NCBI RefSeq assembly: GCF_013285385.1 | Contig: NZ_CP054212.1 | Coordinates: 2,666,001 to 2,730,000 of the forward strand | Origin: Paramixta manurensis | GTDB lineage: Bacteria; Pseudomonadota; Gammaproteobacteria; Enterobacterales; Enterobacteriaceae | Direction: 5' to 3' | Length of the DNA: 64,000 nucleotides | Part shown: piece by piece, positions 25,725-33,948 of the stretch | How the letters are laid out: the number at the start of each line of letters is the position of its first letter | Position numbering within the stretch: the first letter of the stretch is position 1 | Translations under genes and position numbers: made by a program | The notes under the pieces: model-generated | The model's database searches: none | What the model saw: the letters and a program-made list of their open reading frames with translations, nothing else | What the model was told of the DNA's origin: nothing

Positions 25725-26608
25725 GCGTCCTGATCCGCTGTCTGTTTAGCCGGTGATTTCGCATTCCGTACATGCTCTTCCAGTTCGGTAAATGAGGGGC
25801 GCTCGGTGGAATACAGCGTCTTACGCCCGAACTCTACCGCAATCTGCGGCGCATAGCCGTTTAGGCTAGAGAGCAACGTCACCTTAATGCACTGCATCAT
25901 TTTGGTGGTTTCGGCGCATTTTTGGCGCAGAACCGAAGAGAGCGGTGAAACGAAGCCATAGGCCAACAAAATACCCAGGAAGGTGCCAACCATTGCGTGG
26001 GCAATCAAAGCGCCCAACTCAGCCGCCGGGCGATCGGCGGAGGCCAAGGCATGCACCACGCCCATCACCGCAGCCACAATCCCAAACGCCGGTAACGAAT
26101 CGCCGACCGTTGCCAGACTTTGCGCCGGCACCTCGCATTCGTTCTCGTAGGTTTCTATTTCTTCGTCCATTAAGGCTTCAATTTCAAATGCATTCATATT
26201 GCCGCTAACCATTAATCGCAGATAGTCGGTGATAAAATCGACTAACCGGTTATCGGCAAGAATTCGCGGGTAATTAGCGAAAATTTCACTTTCCCGTGCA
26301 TTTTCTATATCTCTTTCTAACGACAGCATGCCCTGCTGGCGCGATTTCGCCATTAGCCGGTAGAGCAATGCCATCAGATCCATATACACCGCTTTGTTAT
26401 ATTTTGAGCCGCGCATCAAACGCGGCAGCGCGTGTAAGGTCGCTTTAATGGATTTGCCGTTATTACCGACCACAAACGCGCCAATACCGGCCCCGCCGAT
26501 AATCAGCAATTCCGCAGGCTGATAAAGCGCACCGAGATGACCGCCTACCAAGACGTAGCCGCCCAACACTGATGCCATTACAAGGATATAACCCAAGATA
26601 ACCAGCAC
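25721..26608 (-). CDS. motA: Flagellar stator protein MotA
   Basis: MotA forms the proton channel and torque unit with MotB. The 295 residues contain four membrane helices. The cytoplasmic loop has the rotor-interacting charged residues in MKSRQQGMLSLERDIEN-type sequence (here LMAKSRQQGMLSLERDIE). The proline-containing channel region is GDSLPAFGIVAAVMGVVHAL. The start is GTG 26608 with AAGGA six bases upstream. A sigma-28 promoter within flhC and a terminator hairpin lie upstream. Confidence 0.97.
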   Translation of the reverse strand: MLVILGYILVMASVLGGYVLVGGHLGALYQPAELLIIGGAGIGAFVVGNNGKSIKATLHALPRLMRGSKYNKAVYMDLMALLYRLMAKSRQQGMLSLERDIENARESEIFANYPRILADNRLVDFITDYLRLMVSGNMNAFEIEALMDEEIETYENECEVPAQSLATVGDSLPAFGIVAAVMGVVHALASADRPAAELGALIAHAMVGTFLGILLAYGFVSPLSSVLRQKCAETTKMMQCIKVTLLSSLNGYAPQIAVEFGRKTLYSTERPSFTELEEHVRNAKSPAKQTADQDA

Positions 26609-26683
26609 AATAAATCCTTACGTCAGTAACGGGTGGGTAGAAGTTAAGCCAGAGAGTCAACGGTGTTATTCAGCAACGCGGGC

Positions 26684-26713
26684 AAAAAAAAAGCAGCGGT
26701 AATAACCGCTGCT
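26684..26713 (-). terminator. Rho-independent terminator between flhC and motA
   Basis: On the minus strand AGCAGCGGT pairs perfectly with ACCGCTGCT (9 bp, four-base loop) and is followed by nine T residues. It would end the flhDC transcript, but it also lies downstream of the sigma-28 promoter found inside flhC, so any motA transcript from that promoter must read through it. Confidence 0.85.
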
Positions 26714-26740
26714 GGATGTCATTCCACGTTGCGAACAAAC

Positions 26741-27319
26741 TTAAACGGCGAGTTTAACCTGTTCATCCAGCAGTTGTGGAAGGTTATCGGCAGAATCGAC
26801 GGAAAGTTTACGTCTTTTTACCGCGCGTGATGGCGGTTGGCACAGGCTGCAAACAAAGCTCCCAATAGGCTGATGCGCATGGGTAATAAAACTGCCGTTG
26901 CAACATTTACAGGCGGAGAGCTCCAGCATGCCGCTTTCAACAAAACGCACCAATGTCCAGGCACGCGTCAGCGCCAGTAGCGGCCCTTCATCACCCTGCG
27001 GACACTGCTCAAGGTACAGGCGATAAGCTTTGATTACCGCGTCAACGCCCTGACTCAATCCACTCTTCAGCATAAATTGCCAGGCGTTACAGAACATGGA
27101 AGCATGAATATTCTGCTCCCAAGTCATAAACCAATCGGTTGAAAATGGCAGCATTCCTTTTGGCGGAGGACTACCGCGTAACTCTTTATATAATTTAATA
27201 AGACGACCGCGGCTGAGCTGAGTTTCGCTTTCCAGCATTTGCAAACGTGCACCCAGCGTAATTAACTCCATCGCTAGTTGTATATCACGCGCTTCCTGGA
27301 CAATGCTTTTTTCGCTCAT
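26741..27319 (-). CDS. flhC: Flagellar master regulator subunit FlhC
   Basis: FlhC forms the FlhD4C2 activator of class 2 flagellar genes and supplies DNA contacts and a zinc site. The 192-residue protein has the four zinc-binding cysteines in LSACKCCNGSFITH and VCSLCQPP, and the regions LITLGARLQMLE and SRGRLIKLYKELRGSPPPKGMLPFS. ATG follows the flhD stop directly (TAAATG), implying coupling. Codons for KLSVDSADN near the end double as a consensus sigma-28 promoter. Confidence 0.97.
   Translation of the reverse strand: MSEKSIVQEARDIQLAMELITLGARLQMLESETQLSRGRLIKLYKELRGSPPPKGMLPFSTDWFMTWEQNIHASMFCNAWQFMLKSGLSQGVDAVIKAYRLYLEQCPQGDEGPLLALTRAWTLVRFVESGMLELSACKCCNGSFITHAHQPIGSFVCSLCQPPSRAVKRRKLSVDSADNLPQLLDEQVKLAV
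26784..26810 (-). promoter_or_regulatory. Consensus sigma-28 promoter inside flhC, probable motA promoter
   Basis: The minus strand reads TAAA, 15 bases, GCCGATAA, a full match to the FliA consensus, within the last 25 codons of flhC. The predicted start is near 26777, about 170 bases before the motA start. This would drive motAB-cheAW as a class 3 operon. The flhDC terminator hairpin lies in between. Confidence 0.75.
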
Positions 27320-27670
27320 TTACATAGCCCTCTTTTTCGGCGTCTCTTCTTTGGCGGAGACATCGCGTAATAACCGGCTGGATAACAGGATGCCAGTATG
27401 AATTTGTTGAAGGTCATCAACGCGAGATTCTTGCGTTAAGCGACTGATTGTATTGTGATCGGTAAAACGGAACTGGCAAACTAACTGATTGGTTTCCGCC
27501 AGCTTTACCATTTCCGGCAAAGTTAATTGCGATAATGCGTTAGCCATTGATTCATCAATGCCCAAACGAAACATTGCGGAGGCTTTTTCCTGATTAATTA
27601 AACGTTGCGCAAGCAATAAATATGACAGATTAATGTCGTAAATATGTTTGAGTAGTTCTGATGTACCCAT
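27320..27670 (-). CDS. flhD: Flagellar master regulator subunit FlhD
   Basis: FlhD pairs with FlhC to activate flagellar class 2 promoters. With ATG 27670 the protein is 116 residues, as in E. coli, and starts MGTSELLKHIYDINLSYLLLAQ. Other landmarks are KASAMFRLGI, LTLPEMVKLAETNQLVCQFRF and SRVDDLQQIHTGILLSSRLL. An in-frame ATG four codons upstream (27682) is possible but has no spaced ribosome site, whereas GGGA sits 7 bases before 27670. It heads the flhDC operon behind a very long leader. Confidence 0.96.
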   Translation of the reverse strand: MGTSELLKHIYDINLSYLLLAQRLINQEKASAMFRLGIDESMANALSQLTLPEMVKLAETNQLVCQFRFTDHNTISRLTQESRVDDLQQIHTGILLSSRLLRDVSAKEETPKKRAM

Positions 27671-27694
27671 TATTTTTCCCATCCTGACTGACAC

Positions 27695-28730
27695 TACTTT
27701 TAACGTTTGCGGAATGACTACCGCTTTCTTGGTTGCTGGCTAGTAAATCAAAACTCTAAATAATTCGCGGTGCAAAAAGGTGACAATAACGTGAACCTTC
27801 AGCCATATAGCGGGCTATATTGGCTAGATTCATGCGTGCTACCCACATGCATGCAACGTAAAGTATGGCGAGTATAAAGATGGCAAAAAATTACAGGCAT
27901 AAGCCAAACGTTCTTCGGAAGCTGTTTCATTGCCCACAGGGGTATTGATTCAGTCATAGTCGTAATCCCAGGCCATTCTTCTTTCGAGTCGTAACCTCTT
28001 CCATGACGTTCTCTTACAAATTTTTAAGATTAATCCGAAAACAGCGCAACTCTATCCCCTCTGATTTCGACATACAACGAGCCAAAAGCGAAATTTTAGA
28101 TAAAGTGTGACGCACATCACACTTTTAAGCCAAATTTTCACTAAAAACTCATCAGTGACACTGTTGAATAGCTCACTTTTTAATCAAAAAGGCCATTTTT
28201 TAACAAAAATACTTCAACCAGGGGCTAAAAAAATGAAAACGATTATCTTTCCGAAAATTGTGACTAAGCACACAATAAAAATCTGAACACGCGAAATTAA
28301 CATTCAATAATTCCAGAAAAGATAGCATTAAAAGCTATTTCCTAATCGCGACAGTCCCTGACTTTTTAATTAGTTAGCGAAATCATCCCGAATGAAAAAT
28401 GTCATCGACCGCCAACGACCTGACGCTTTTACGCGCTTTTTAGCAACGATACGTTAACAATGCGATCCTTACGTTTAGCGAATGACAGGAGATGTAACCC
28501 TTGATTACATTAGAAATGCGAATGTTTTTGTGCAGGTTTTAGATTAGCGACACTGAATATCGGCGCTTTCAATAATAGCTTTAATGTTTTTTCGCTTTTT
28601 CTGGTGATTAGGCGATCAAACACGCACTTTTTAACCAACGCGGCGTATAACCGGTCATTACGCTCTTTTCTATACTTAAGCGAGTCGCAGTTTTTTATTC
28701 GGTTTCTTTTTCGTCAATCAGGAGGACGTC
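27695..28730. promoter_or_regulatory. flhDC-uspC divergent control region (about 1 kb)
   Basis: No credible gene is seen in this kilobase, which is AT-rich (for example 28180-28330). It contains a CRP site at 28102-28125. Read toward flhD, a plausible -10 (GATAGA) lies near 28051, and a start near 28044 would place CRP about 70 bases upstream, as in E. coli flhDC. That gives a leader of about 370 bases, containing an imperfect hairpin around 27801-27825 (AGCCATATAG, CGGG, CTATATTGGCT). The uspC promoter must also be here but is not identified. Confidence 0.7.
28102..28125. promoter_or_regulatory. CRP-cAMP binding site, probably for flhDC
   Basis: AAAGTGTGA, six bases, TCACACTTT forms a perfect 9-bp inverted repeat containing the full TGTGA-N6-TCACA consensus. 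It is the only such element seen in the flhDC-uspC gap, and CRP is the known activator of flhDC in enterobacteria. Confidence 0.88.
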
Positions 28731-29150
28731 ATGTCTTGGCACCATGTACTCGTTGCCGTCGCAATGACACCAGAAAGTCATCTGCTGGTAGAGAAAGCCG
28801 TTTCTGTGGTACGTCCGAACGCCGGTAAAGTGAGTTTGATTACGCTGGCGTCCGACCCGGAGTTGTATAACAGCTTCGCCGCGCCCATGTTGGAGAACAT
28901 GCGCGAATTAATGCAGGAGGAGATCACACTGTTTCTTGAGGAGTTGAAAGCGCGCGCCAACTACCCGATAGAGAAAACCCATATCGTGTATGGCGAACTC
29001 AGTGAACACGTTTGTGCGCATTGTAAACATCAGCATATTGATTTAGTGGTGTGCGGTAACCACAGTCAGGCCTTTTTTAATACCCTGATAGGTTCCGCAC
29101 GGCGCGTGATCGATCGCAGTGATGTGGATGTGTTGATTGTGCCGTTATAA
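28731..29150 (+). CDS. uspC: Universal stress protein UspC
   Basis: UspC is a UspA-family stress protein linked to motility and to scaffolding of the KdpDE system in E. coli. The 139 residues have the family core WHHVLVAVAMTPESHLLVEKAV, LITLASDPELYNSFAAPMLENMRE, YGELSEHV and DLVVCGNHSQAFFN. The typical ATP-binding G-2x-G-9x-G(S/T) is only partly kept (GSARRVIDRSDVDVLIVPL). A CAGGAGG ribosome site precedes ATG 28731. It is a single gene, divergent from flhDC and convergent with otsBA, as in E. coli. Confidence 0.93.
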   Translation: MSWHHVLVAVAMTPESHLLVEKAVSVVRPNAGKVSLITLASDPELYNSFAAPMLENMRELMQEEITLFLEELKARANYPIEKTHIVYGELSEHVCAHCKHQHIDLVVCGNHSQAFFNTLIGSARRVIDRSDVDVLIVPL

Positions 29151-29160
29151 CGCGCTATCG

Positions 29161-29185
29161 GGCAGGCAACGCGCTGTTGCCTGCC
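29161..29185. terminator. Hairpin between convergent uspC and otsA
   Basis: GGCAGGCAAC pairs with GTTGCCTGCC over 10 bp around a five-base loop, in the 45-base gap between the two stops. It has no long U-tract on either side, so it may act as a bidirectional but weak terminator. Confidence 0.55.
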
Positions 29186-29195
29186 GATTAGCGTT

Positions 29196-30635
29196 TTATG
29201 CTAGCCGCGGAAAGGTCGCAACTTTACTGGCCGTCGCATGATCATCGCCACGCGGTGTAATCGCGCGTAGATCTTTCAGAAAACTTTCACGCCAATGCGA
29301 AATATCATTTTTTCGCAACACTGCCATCATATCGTTATAGCGCGAGATACGTTCTGTTCGCGGCATGGTCAGCGCCTTATCCAGCGCGGCAGCCACTTCA
29401 TCCCGATCGTATGGGTTGACGATTAATGCCGACGTCATTTCGTTGGCCGCACCGGCAAAACGTGACAACACCAGCACGCCCGGATCATCAGGATCCTGTG
29501 CCGCAACGTACTCTTTCGCCACTAAATTCATGCCGTCACGTAGCGGTGTGACTAACCCGACGTCAGTGAGACGGAAAATCTTCATCAGTAAGCGCCGGTC
29601 AAAATGCTGGTTAAGGTAATAGAGCGGCGTCCAGCCCAGCGTGCCATATTTACCGTTAATGCGCCCGGCTTCGGTTTCCAATTGATGGCGTATATCCTGG
29701 TACGCTTGCACGTCGCCACGCGACGTCGGGGCAATCTGTGAATAACGAATATTGCCGCGATGCTGCGGGAAGTTTTCCAATAACGCTTCGTAAGCCAAAA
29801 AGCGCTCTGGCAACCCTTTCGAGTAATCCAGCCGTTCACAGGCGATAATGTTTTTCGCATCGCCCAGCTCACGTTTCATTGCCGCCATCTTCGGTGGCAA
29901 CGGTCCTTCCGCCATCTCTTTAATACTGTCTGGTTCAATCCCTATTGGGTACACTTCGGTCGCAAAACGATTGCCAAAGGCACGATGCTGCTTGGCGCCG
30001 GAGTTCTGAACCTGAGTTAATAAAGAGAGGCTCTCCAGAAACGCTACGCGATCGCTCTCGGTCTGGAATCCGAGCAAATCATACTCACACAACATCTCTA
30101 ACAGTTCTTTATGCGGCGGCAGCGCGTTGAAAATTTCCGGCGTTGGGAACGGAATATGCAGGAAAAAACCGATACGGTTGTTTACGCCTAATTTACGCAG
30201 CGCGGCGGCAAAAGGCAGTAAATGATAATCATGGATCCACAGGATATCATCCGGCTTAATCAGCGGCTGCAAACGTTTTGCCAGCAGCTCATTAACGCTG
30301 CAATAGCCTTCCCATGCTTCGCGCTGGAACTGCACCAGATCCAGCCGGTAATGAAAGGCGGGCCAAACCACGGTATTGGAGAATTGACAGTAGTAGAGGT
30401 CATAATCATTCTGACTCAGCGGAAAAGAGGCATAGGTAATTCCCTCTTTTTCTACGCTCGCGACCTTCTCACTCTCCTCTTCCTCTCCTATAGTGCTGAT
30501 CTCTCCATTCCAGCCGAACCATAATCCTCCTCCCGTCGTTTTTAGCGCATCTAAAATACCGACAGCCAAACCACCGGCACCGCCGGAACCATCGGGAATA
30601 GCGATACGGTTAGATACGACCACTAAGCGACTCAT
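29196..30635 (-). CDS. otsA: Trehalose-6-phosphate synthase OtsA
   Basis: OtsA joins UDP-glucose and glucose-6-phosphate to make trehalose-6-phosphate, the osmoprotectant precursor. The 479-residue GT20 enzyme shows VVVSNRIAIPDG at the start, the G-loop region GGLAVGILDALKTTGG, WIHDYHLLPFAAALRKLG, GFFLHIPFPTPEIF, ERLDYSKGLPERFLAYE and TPLRDGMNLVAKEYVAAQDP with the catalytic Asp/Glu region. The ATG has GGAG upstream within the end of otsB (26-base overlap). otsBA is RpoS-controlled in relatives; no promoter was recognised here. Confidence 0.97.
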   Translation of the reverse strand: MSRLVVVSNRIAIPDGSGGAGGLAVGILDALKTTGGGLWFGWNGEISTIGEEEESEKVASVEKEGITYASFPLSQNDYDLYYCQFSNTVVWPAFHYRLDLVQFQREAWEGYCSVNELLAKRLQPLIKPDDILWIHDYHLLPFAAALRKLGVNNRIGFFLHIPFPTPEIFNALPPHKELLEMLCEYDLLGFQTESDRVAFLESLSLLTQVQNSGAKQHRAFGNRFATEVYPIGIEPDSIKEMAEGPLPPKMAAMKRELGDAKNIIACERLDYSKGLPERFLAYEALLENFPQHRGNIRYSQIAPTSRGDVQAYQDIRHQLETEAGRINGKYGTLGWTPLYYLNQHFDRRLLMKIFRLTDVGLVTPLRDGMNLVAKEYVAAQDPDDPGVLVLSRFAGAANEMTSALIVNPYDRDEVAAALDKALTMPRTERISRYNDMMAVLRKNDISHWRESFLKDLRAITPRGDDHATASKVATFPRLA

Positions 30636-31425
30636 AACCTTGACTCCTTACCGACGTTGTTTTGTCTTGCTCTAATTGTAATTTCATCTGTTCAAGCCAT
30701 GCGTACACGTCATTCACCCCTTTCAGGCGATAACGCGCATAACTGGAACCTTCACCTACTTTGACCGAAATACCCTGTAGGGCGTTTACCACGAGGAATC
30801 CGGCCTCATCGGTCAAATCGTCACCAATAAATACCGGAATTCGTCCGGTAAACGGCGCTTCGTCCATAAAAGCGTTGATTGCCGCACCTTTATCAATCCC
30901 TTGCGGCTTGATCTCCACCACGCATTTCCCCGGCTGCAAAGCCAGCTCAGGAAACCGTGCAACGACCGACTCCGCTAATTGCAGAATCTGTTCTTCATAT
31001 TCCATCGCCTGGCGATAATGCAGCGCGAATGCCATTCCCTTGGTTTCTAATTGCGCGCCCGGCCAGCGCGCCATGCTCTCGGTGAGCATTTCATTTAATG
31101 TCGCTTCCATCTCATTCGGTAGCGTAATACGGTGTAGTTCGCCCGCCGCATCGCGCCGTTCAGCGCCGTGTACGCCAGCCGATGGCGCATGCAATGGCGC
31201 GCTCAGAGCATCAAGCTCCTGAATCGGGCGGCCCGAGACCAGCGCCAGCGCTCCATTACTCAGTGTGGATAACGCCACCAGCGTATCGCGCACCGTTTGC
31301 GGAATCGATACCTCCTCCGGGCGTGGGCAAATAGCCGCCAGCGTGCCATCTACATCAAAGAAAAATGCATATAGGCCGCCGCTCGGCGCCGGTAATGTGT
31401 CCTGTGCGCTTGCTACCTTTGTCAC
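30610..31425 (-). CDS. otsB: Trehalose-6-phosphate phosphatase OtsB
   Basis: OtsB removes the phosphate from trehalose-6-phosphate. The 271-residue HAD-family enzyme carries the nucleophile motif FFFDVDGTLAAI near residue 22, LVSGRPIQELDAL, GVHGAERRDA, the lysine in VEIKPQGIDKGAAI and the Mg-binding FIGDDLTDEAGF. It is the first gene of otsBA and overlaps otsA. Length matches E. coli (266) closely. Confidence 0.96.
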   Translation of the reverse strand: MTKVASAQDTLPAPSGGLYAFFFDVDGTLAAICPRPEEVSIPQTVRDTLVALSTLSNGALALVSGRPIQELDALSAPLHAPSAGVHGAERRDAAGELHRITLPNEMEATLNEMLTESMARWPGAQLETKGMAFALHYRQAMEYEEQILQLAESVVARFPELALQPGKCVVEIKPQGIDKGAAINAFMDEAPFTGRIPVFIGDDLTDEAGFLVVNALQGISVKVGEGSSYARYRLKGVNDVYAWLEQMKLQLEQDKTTSVRSQGYESLSGRI

Positions 31426-31883
31426 TCATTTTCCTCCTGTTTCAATGGGTAGAACACACTATGCGACCGGGCAAATAGCAGCCAGAAGCGTAGGGTTCAT
31501 GTCGGGCACATATCAGGTTAGCCGCCTGAATCGCCATCGCGTGAGGAAATTGTTGAATGTTGCGAAAGGAAGTCATCATCATACGTGAGCCTGTAGCAGG
31601 TTGGCAGCACGCCTGACAGAGATGAATACGGTACTATTTTTATCATTATGACGACGGAAAATCTCCTCAGTTTCTGCTTTTTCCTGACCGGATTTCTCTC
31701 CCCGGCTTCATCTCGCGACAACGCTTCTGCGGACACCTACCCAATCAGTATAGACAGGGATTTGTCATTCGCCAGGCACAATGGCGCTTTCTCGCAGGTT
31801 AAGCGGCAATATCAGCGTAATGCGTAAACCTCGCGCTGATGAGCACGCGGTTATAAGGCTGACGGATTAGAGCCAGTTACGAT
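31426..31883. other. Intergenic region between otsB and the GntR gene
   Basis: This 458-base stretch should hold the otsBA promoter at its left end. I see no gene with support. A 59-codon frame from ATG 31648 has no ribosome site or recognisable product. No strong terminator or repeat is visible either. Confidence 0.4.
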
Positions 31884-32648
31884 TTAATCTTCCGCGTATA
31901 CGGTCATTGAGAATTGGTAGAACTTAGGGTTCATGGTGGCAATAAAATACTCTGCCGCCTGGCCATTCTCCATGTAAGCAACACGTTTGATTAAAATCAC
32001 CGCAGAACCGACAGGTAACTCCAGATGTAATGCCTCATCGAGAGTCGCATTCCTTACCAAAAGCTGCTGTTCTCCTCGGTGGATGGGGCTGGGCAACGCC
32101 TGGTCAAAAATCGCCATCAACGATTTCGACAAATCATAGGTTTCCAACTGGGGTAGCAAACTGACCGGAATGTAAGATAACTGATGAGCAACAGGTTGTT
32201 CAGCCGCATAATGCAACCGTTCGACACAGAAACACTCTGCATCGGCGGGCAAGTGAAGTGAAGCATTGACGCGCTCATTGATGGTTCGGTTAAAAGAGAG
32301 CGTTTTCGTCGAGGGTTGGATACCGGCAGCCAGTAGGTCATCGGTAAAAAAACCCCTTAGGCGATTAAGCCGTTGAACCGGCGAAGTGCGCCTTAAACGA
32401 AGCCGACCACGTGACTTTGGCCGCATAACAATGTCTTCATTAATCAGCGCATCAAGCGCCCGCCGCACCGTAATCCGGCTGACGCCAAACCTCTCGGTAA
32501 TCTCTTTTTCAGTGGGAAGATCATCATCAAGAGTAAATGCCTGATGAAACCAAAGATCGAGAAGATCACGTAACTGGTGAAAAAGAGGCACTGGACTATT
32601 TGCATCCAGCAAAGAATAATTTCCTTTCCTTTCATTTATTACCGTCAC
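31884..32648 (-). CDS. GntR-family (HutC/UTRA) transcriptional regulator
   Basis: The 254-residue protein has an N-terminal GntR winged helix-turn-helix (PLFHQLRDLLDLWF, DDDLPTEKEITERFGVSRITVRRALDALINEDIVMR) at residues 15-80 and a C-terminal UTRA ligand domain (ECFCVERLHYAAEQPVAHQLSYIP, AVILIKRVAYMENGQAAEYF). Such proteins are usually repressors released by a sugar or related metabolite. The start is GTG 32648 with GAGG nearby. It is divergent from the GH88 gene, and palindromes in the shared promoter resemble one upstream of the CoA-transferase operon, so it probably controls the whole locus. The ligand is unknown. Confidence 0.9.
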   Translation of the reverse strand: MTVINERKGNYSLLDANSPVPLFHQLRDLLDLWFHQAFTLDDDLPTEKEITERFGVSRITVRRALDALINEDIVMRPKSRGRLRLRRTSPVQRLNRLRGFFTDDLLAAGIQPSTKTLSFNRTINERVNASLHLPADAECFCVERLHYAAEQPVAHQLSYIPVSLLPQLETYDLSKSLMAIFDQALPSPIHRGEQQLLVRNATLDEALHLELPVGSAVILIKRVAYMENGQAAEYFIATMNPKFYQFSMTVYAED

Positions 32649-32683
32649 CGTACCACCTCAGATTACCCGTTTGATGCGTTAAA

Positions 32684-32697
32684 GTTATATGTATAAC
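32684..32697. promoter_or_regulatory. Palindrome GTTATA-TG-TATAAC, candidate GntR operator
   Basis: A perfect 6+2+6 inverted repeat lies 36 bases upstream of the GntR start. Its reverse strand contains TGTTATACATA, an 11-base string repeated exactly in the CoA-transferase promoter at 37650-37660. The role as operator is an inference from this sharing. Confidence 0.55.
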
Positions 32698-32771
32698 ACA
32701 TTCTTATTCCCGTTAAATCCTTTTGCACTTCAAGCAGTTCAGATCACAGTTTTACTTCGCCATTTTGACTC

Positions 32772-32793
32772 AATGTAATAACAATAATACATT
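32772..32793. promoter_or_regulatory. Inverted repeat AATGTA-N10-TACATT, candidate GntR operator
   Basis: This 22-base element lies 40 bases upstream of the GH88 start. It has the same outer half-sites and length (AATGT, 12 bases, ACATT) as the palindrome before the CoA-transferase gene, suggesting one regulator for both promoters. Confidence 0.5.
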
Positions 32794-32832
32794 TAATGTG
32801 AAGTAATTTCTCCATCGTTAAATGAGGCCACA

Positions 32833-33897
32833 ATGACTTGGTTAGAAAACGCGATCGCGAAGTGTGTGAAAAAAACGCAGCAGAATGCGAGGATGTTTAA
32901 CGATTTCCCGCACGTTACCGAACAGGGCAAATACGGTTTTACGCCCGATGGTGTCTGGACCGGAGGATTCTGGGCTGGCGTACTTTGGTTGAGTTGGCAT
33001 CACAGTAAGGATCATGCCCTACTGGAACGCGCAACGCATTTTACTGAGCGACTACTGCCCCGCGCCAATGACATCCGTAATCATGATTTGGGGTTTATGT
33101 TCTATCCTGCCGCCCTTACCGGCTGGCGTCTCACAGGCAATGAAACCTGGAAAAAGGCGGCAATAACAGCAGCGCACAGTTTGGGTAAACAGTTTAATCC
33201 CCAGGGCGGCTTTATTCCGGGCTGGGGATTCTTCGGTGGGCAGGAATGGTCAAACAGCGTACTTATCGACACGTTGATGAACTTACCGTTGTTAGTTTGG
33301 GCCGTCAAACAGGGAGCCGATCGGACGTTGTTACATGTAGTGCATACCCATACGGAAAAAGCGCTCGCCCATCACCTGCGTGAGGATGGCTCGGTTTATC
33401 ACGTTTACCATTTCGATGAACAGGGTAAAGGTCTACGCGGCGATACTTACCAGGGGATGGGAGCCGAGAGCCGTTGGGCTCGAGGGCAAGCCTGGGCCGT
33501 AACCGGTCTGGCGATACTGGCGCACCAGCTAAACAATGACACCTATCTTGCCGCGGCAGAAAAAGTTGCGGCGTTCATTATTAACCATTTACCCGCAGAT
33601 ACTCTTCCACAGTGGGACTACGATGCTGATGCCCATTCCCCTAAAGATGCCTCTGCGGGTGCTATCAGCGCATATGGTCTGCTTCGCCTATATAGGCTGA
33701 CCGGCAAAAAGCAGTACCTCATGGTGGCGGAATCCCTGCTAAAAGCACTGAGCAATCACTGTATTCTTGTCGATAATGAGGGCTTACTGGCTCACGCTAC
33801 CGCTGATCTTCCGCATGGATTAGGAATTGACCAGGCCACAGGATATGGTGATTATTATTTTCTTAAGGCGTTGACGGAACTGCAAACTATTCGCTAA
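32833..33897 (+). CDS. GH88 family unsaturated glucuronyl/galacturonyl hydrolase
   Basis: GH88 enzymes hydrolyse the unsaturated uronic acid left at the non-reducing end by polysaccharide lyases. The 354-residue protein has the (alpha/alpha)6-barrel signatures WTGGFWAGVLWL, NHDLGFMF with Asp85, and NSVLIDTLMNL with Asp146, matching the paired catalytic Asp residues of Bacillus UGL, plus ESRWARGQAWAVTGLA and DASAGAISAYGLLRLY. It has no signal peptide, so it acts on imported oligosaccharides in the cytoplasm. An AGGCC-type weak ribosome site precedes the ATG. No lyase gene is in the window; the neighbouring MFS protein is a likely importer. GH105 is a less likely alternative. Confidence 0.88.
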   Translation: MTWLENAIAKCVKKTQQNARMFNDFPHVTEQGKYGFTPDGVWTGGFWAGVLWLSWHHSKDHALLERATHFTERLLPRANDIRNHDLGFMFYPAALTGWRLTGNETWKKAAITAAHSLGKQFNPQGGFIPGWGFFGGQEWSNSVLIDTLMNLPLLVWAVKQGADRTLLHVVHTHTEKALAHHLREDGSVYHVYHFDEQGKGLRGDTYQGMGAESRWARGQAWAVTGLAILAHQLNNDTYLAAAEKVAAFIINHLPADTLPQWDYDADAHSPKDASAGAISAYGLLRLYRLTGKKQYLMVAESLLKALSNHCILVDNEGLLAHATADLPHGLGIDQATGYGDYYFLKALTELQTIR

Positions 33898-33910
33898 TCG
33901 ATTGATCCCC

Positions 33911-33936
33911 AAAAGCCTGCATATGCAGGCTTTTTT
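33911..33936. terminator. Bidirectional terminator between GH88 and MFS genes
   Basis: AAAAGCCTGC and GCAGGCTTTT form a symmetrical stem around the central ATAT, with A-run on the left and T-run on the right. It serves the two convergent genes. Confidence 0.88.
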
Positions 33937-33948
33937 GTTGCCATTGTC

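Noticed and set aside
26246..26272. Third sigma-28-like sequence inside motA (GCCGATAA preceded at 15 bases by TAAT)
   Set aside because: The -35 part deviates from TAAA and no gene start follows at a suitable distance, so it is probably chance.
31648..31827. 59-codon frame between otsB and the GntR gene
   Set aside because: It has no ribosome site and no recognisable family, so coding is not supported.
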